NCBI GenBank assembly: GCA_025963725.1
Contig: JAOQAE010000006.1
Location: 682,001 to 746,000 of the forward strand
DNA length: 64,000 nt
Direction: 5' to 3'
Source of the DNA: Bacteroidota bacterium
GTDB lineage: Bacteria; Bacteroidota; Bacteroidia; 2-12-FULL-35-15
The position numbers were made by a program, and so were the translations under genes. This document shows positions 63,637-64,000 of this stretch, piece after piece; position 1 is the stretch's first letter, and every line of letters begins with the position of its first letter. The notes below the pieces were generated by a model, which made no database searches, was not told the DNA's origin, and saw nothing but the letters and a program-made list of their open reading frames with translations.

Positions 63637-64000
63637 ATGAAAAACTTTACTCCCCGTTCTTCAGCAATTTTAATTTTCCTGGCCTGCTTCGGCTTTCTCT
63701 TTTACAGCAACGATGCATTCGCACAACCCGCCAATAACCTTTGTTCAGGGGCTATTCCGCTTACCGTGAATGGCGCCTGCACATCGGGCACCAATGTGGC
63801 CGCTACCACAACCCCGGCTACCGACGGCGCCATAGGATGCTGGGCAACTGCAGCAAGCAACACGGTTTGGTTCCAGTTCACAACTGCCGCAACACCGCAA
63901 ACGTACGTCATCTCCACCGACAACGGGGGCAGCACCGATACCGAGATGAAGCTCTTTACCAGCGCCTGCACCGGCACACTTGCACCTGCGCCTAACTGCA
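63637..64000 (+). CDS. Secreted surface protein, N-terminal part (runs off the right edge)
   Basis: The ATG at 63637 opens a frame that continues to the window end (121 codons). A signal peptide (MKNFTPRSSAILIFLACFGF, cleaved after AFAQ) is followed by a Cys/Thr-rich domain: NNLCSGAIPLTVNGACTSGT, TVWFQFTTAATPQTYVIST and MKLFTSACTGTL. This matches the PPC-like beta domains found in large Bacteroidota surface proteins, usually exported by T9SS. The C-terminus is not visible. Confidence 0.8.
   Translation, partial: MKNFTPRSSAILIFLACFGFLFYSNDAFAQPANNLCSGAIPLTVNGACTSGTNVAATTTPATDGAIGCWATAASNTVWFQFTTAATPQTYVISTDNGGSTDTEMKLFTSACTGTLAPAPNC

Noticed and set aside
1-64000. CRISPR arrays, prophage, insertion sequences, rRNA operon
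   Set aside because: No regularly spaced direct repeats with unique spacers, no transposase, integrase or phage structural genes, and no rRNA-like sequence were seen.

Overview
The window is a typical chromosomal stretch of a member of the Bacteroidota, probably an uncultured environmental lineage (Chitinophagales or a relative; the order is an inference). The evidence is the many secreted proteins with type IX secretion system (T9SS) C-terminal sorting domains, a PorP/SprF-family protein, the ileS-dksA-lspA gene order, a DUF3109 protein, promoter boxes of the TAnnTTTG type, and the near absence of Shine-Dalgarno sequences, with two clear exceptions. There is one tRNA (Ala, GGC), no rRNA, no CRISPR array and no recognisable transposase. 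Most genes have balanced base composition; three patches are distinctly AT-rich (about 10.7-12.5 kb, 24.5-28.3 kb and 47.1-49.0 kb).

Layout: 0-7.5 kb holds the end of a Panacea (SocA/DUF4065) antitoxin-like gene, then a leftward group ileS, a DksA-like gene with a histone-H1-like tail, lspA and a GT39-like glycosyltransferase. 7.6-17.7 kb has T9SS cargo, a RidA-family deaminase, an SM-like/porin-like protein, an AT-rich membrane coiled-coil gene, tRNA-Ala, a duplicated DNRLRE cell-surface protein and an S9 peptidase. 18.5-23.8 kb is a tight six-gene leftward operon: two coiled-coil proteins, a substrate-binding protein fused to an OmpA domain, an ABC permease, an ABC ATPase and a small lipoprotein. 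24.5-28.3 kb is a K+ uptake operon (shortened KdpD, KdpE, Kup). 28.4-42 kb has hrpB, two M16 peptidases, an ECF sigma/anti-sigma pair beside a PorP/SprF gene, an alpha/beta hydrolase lipoprotein and glyS. 42.3-47 kb has DUF3109, then nrdB and nrdA with long regulatory spacers. 47.1-49.5 kb is an accessory patch with an Abi_C-like gene and an XRE regulator. 49.6-64 kb has RCC1, beta-propeller and other T9SS cargo, a secreted vWA protein, an OmpA lipoprotein, twin genes built of five 31-residue repeats, MltF, and a cbpA / DinD-core / trxA operon.

The best candidates for undescribed biology are the ABC-transporter/OmpA/coiled-coil operon, which looks like an envelope-spanning ABC machine, and the twin 31-residue-repeat secreted proteins. 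Next come the isolated DinD-core protein between a DnaJ-type chaperone and thioredoxin, and a dispersed intergenic hairpin repeat that sits in frame inside the essential ileS gene. Several families of dispersed palindromic repeats decorate the intergenic regions.
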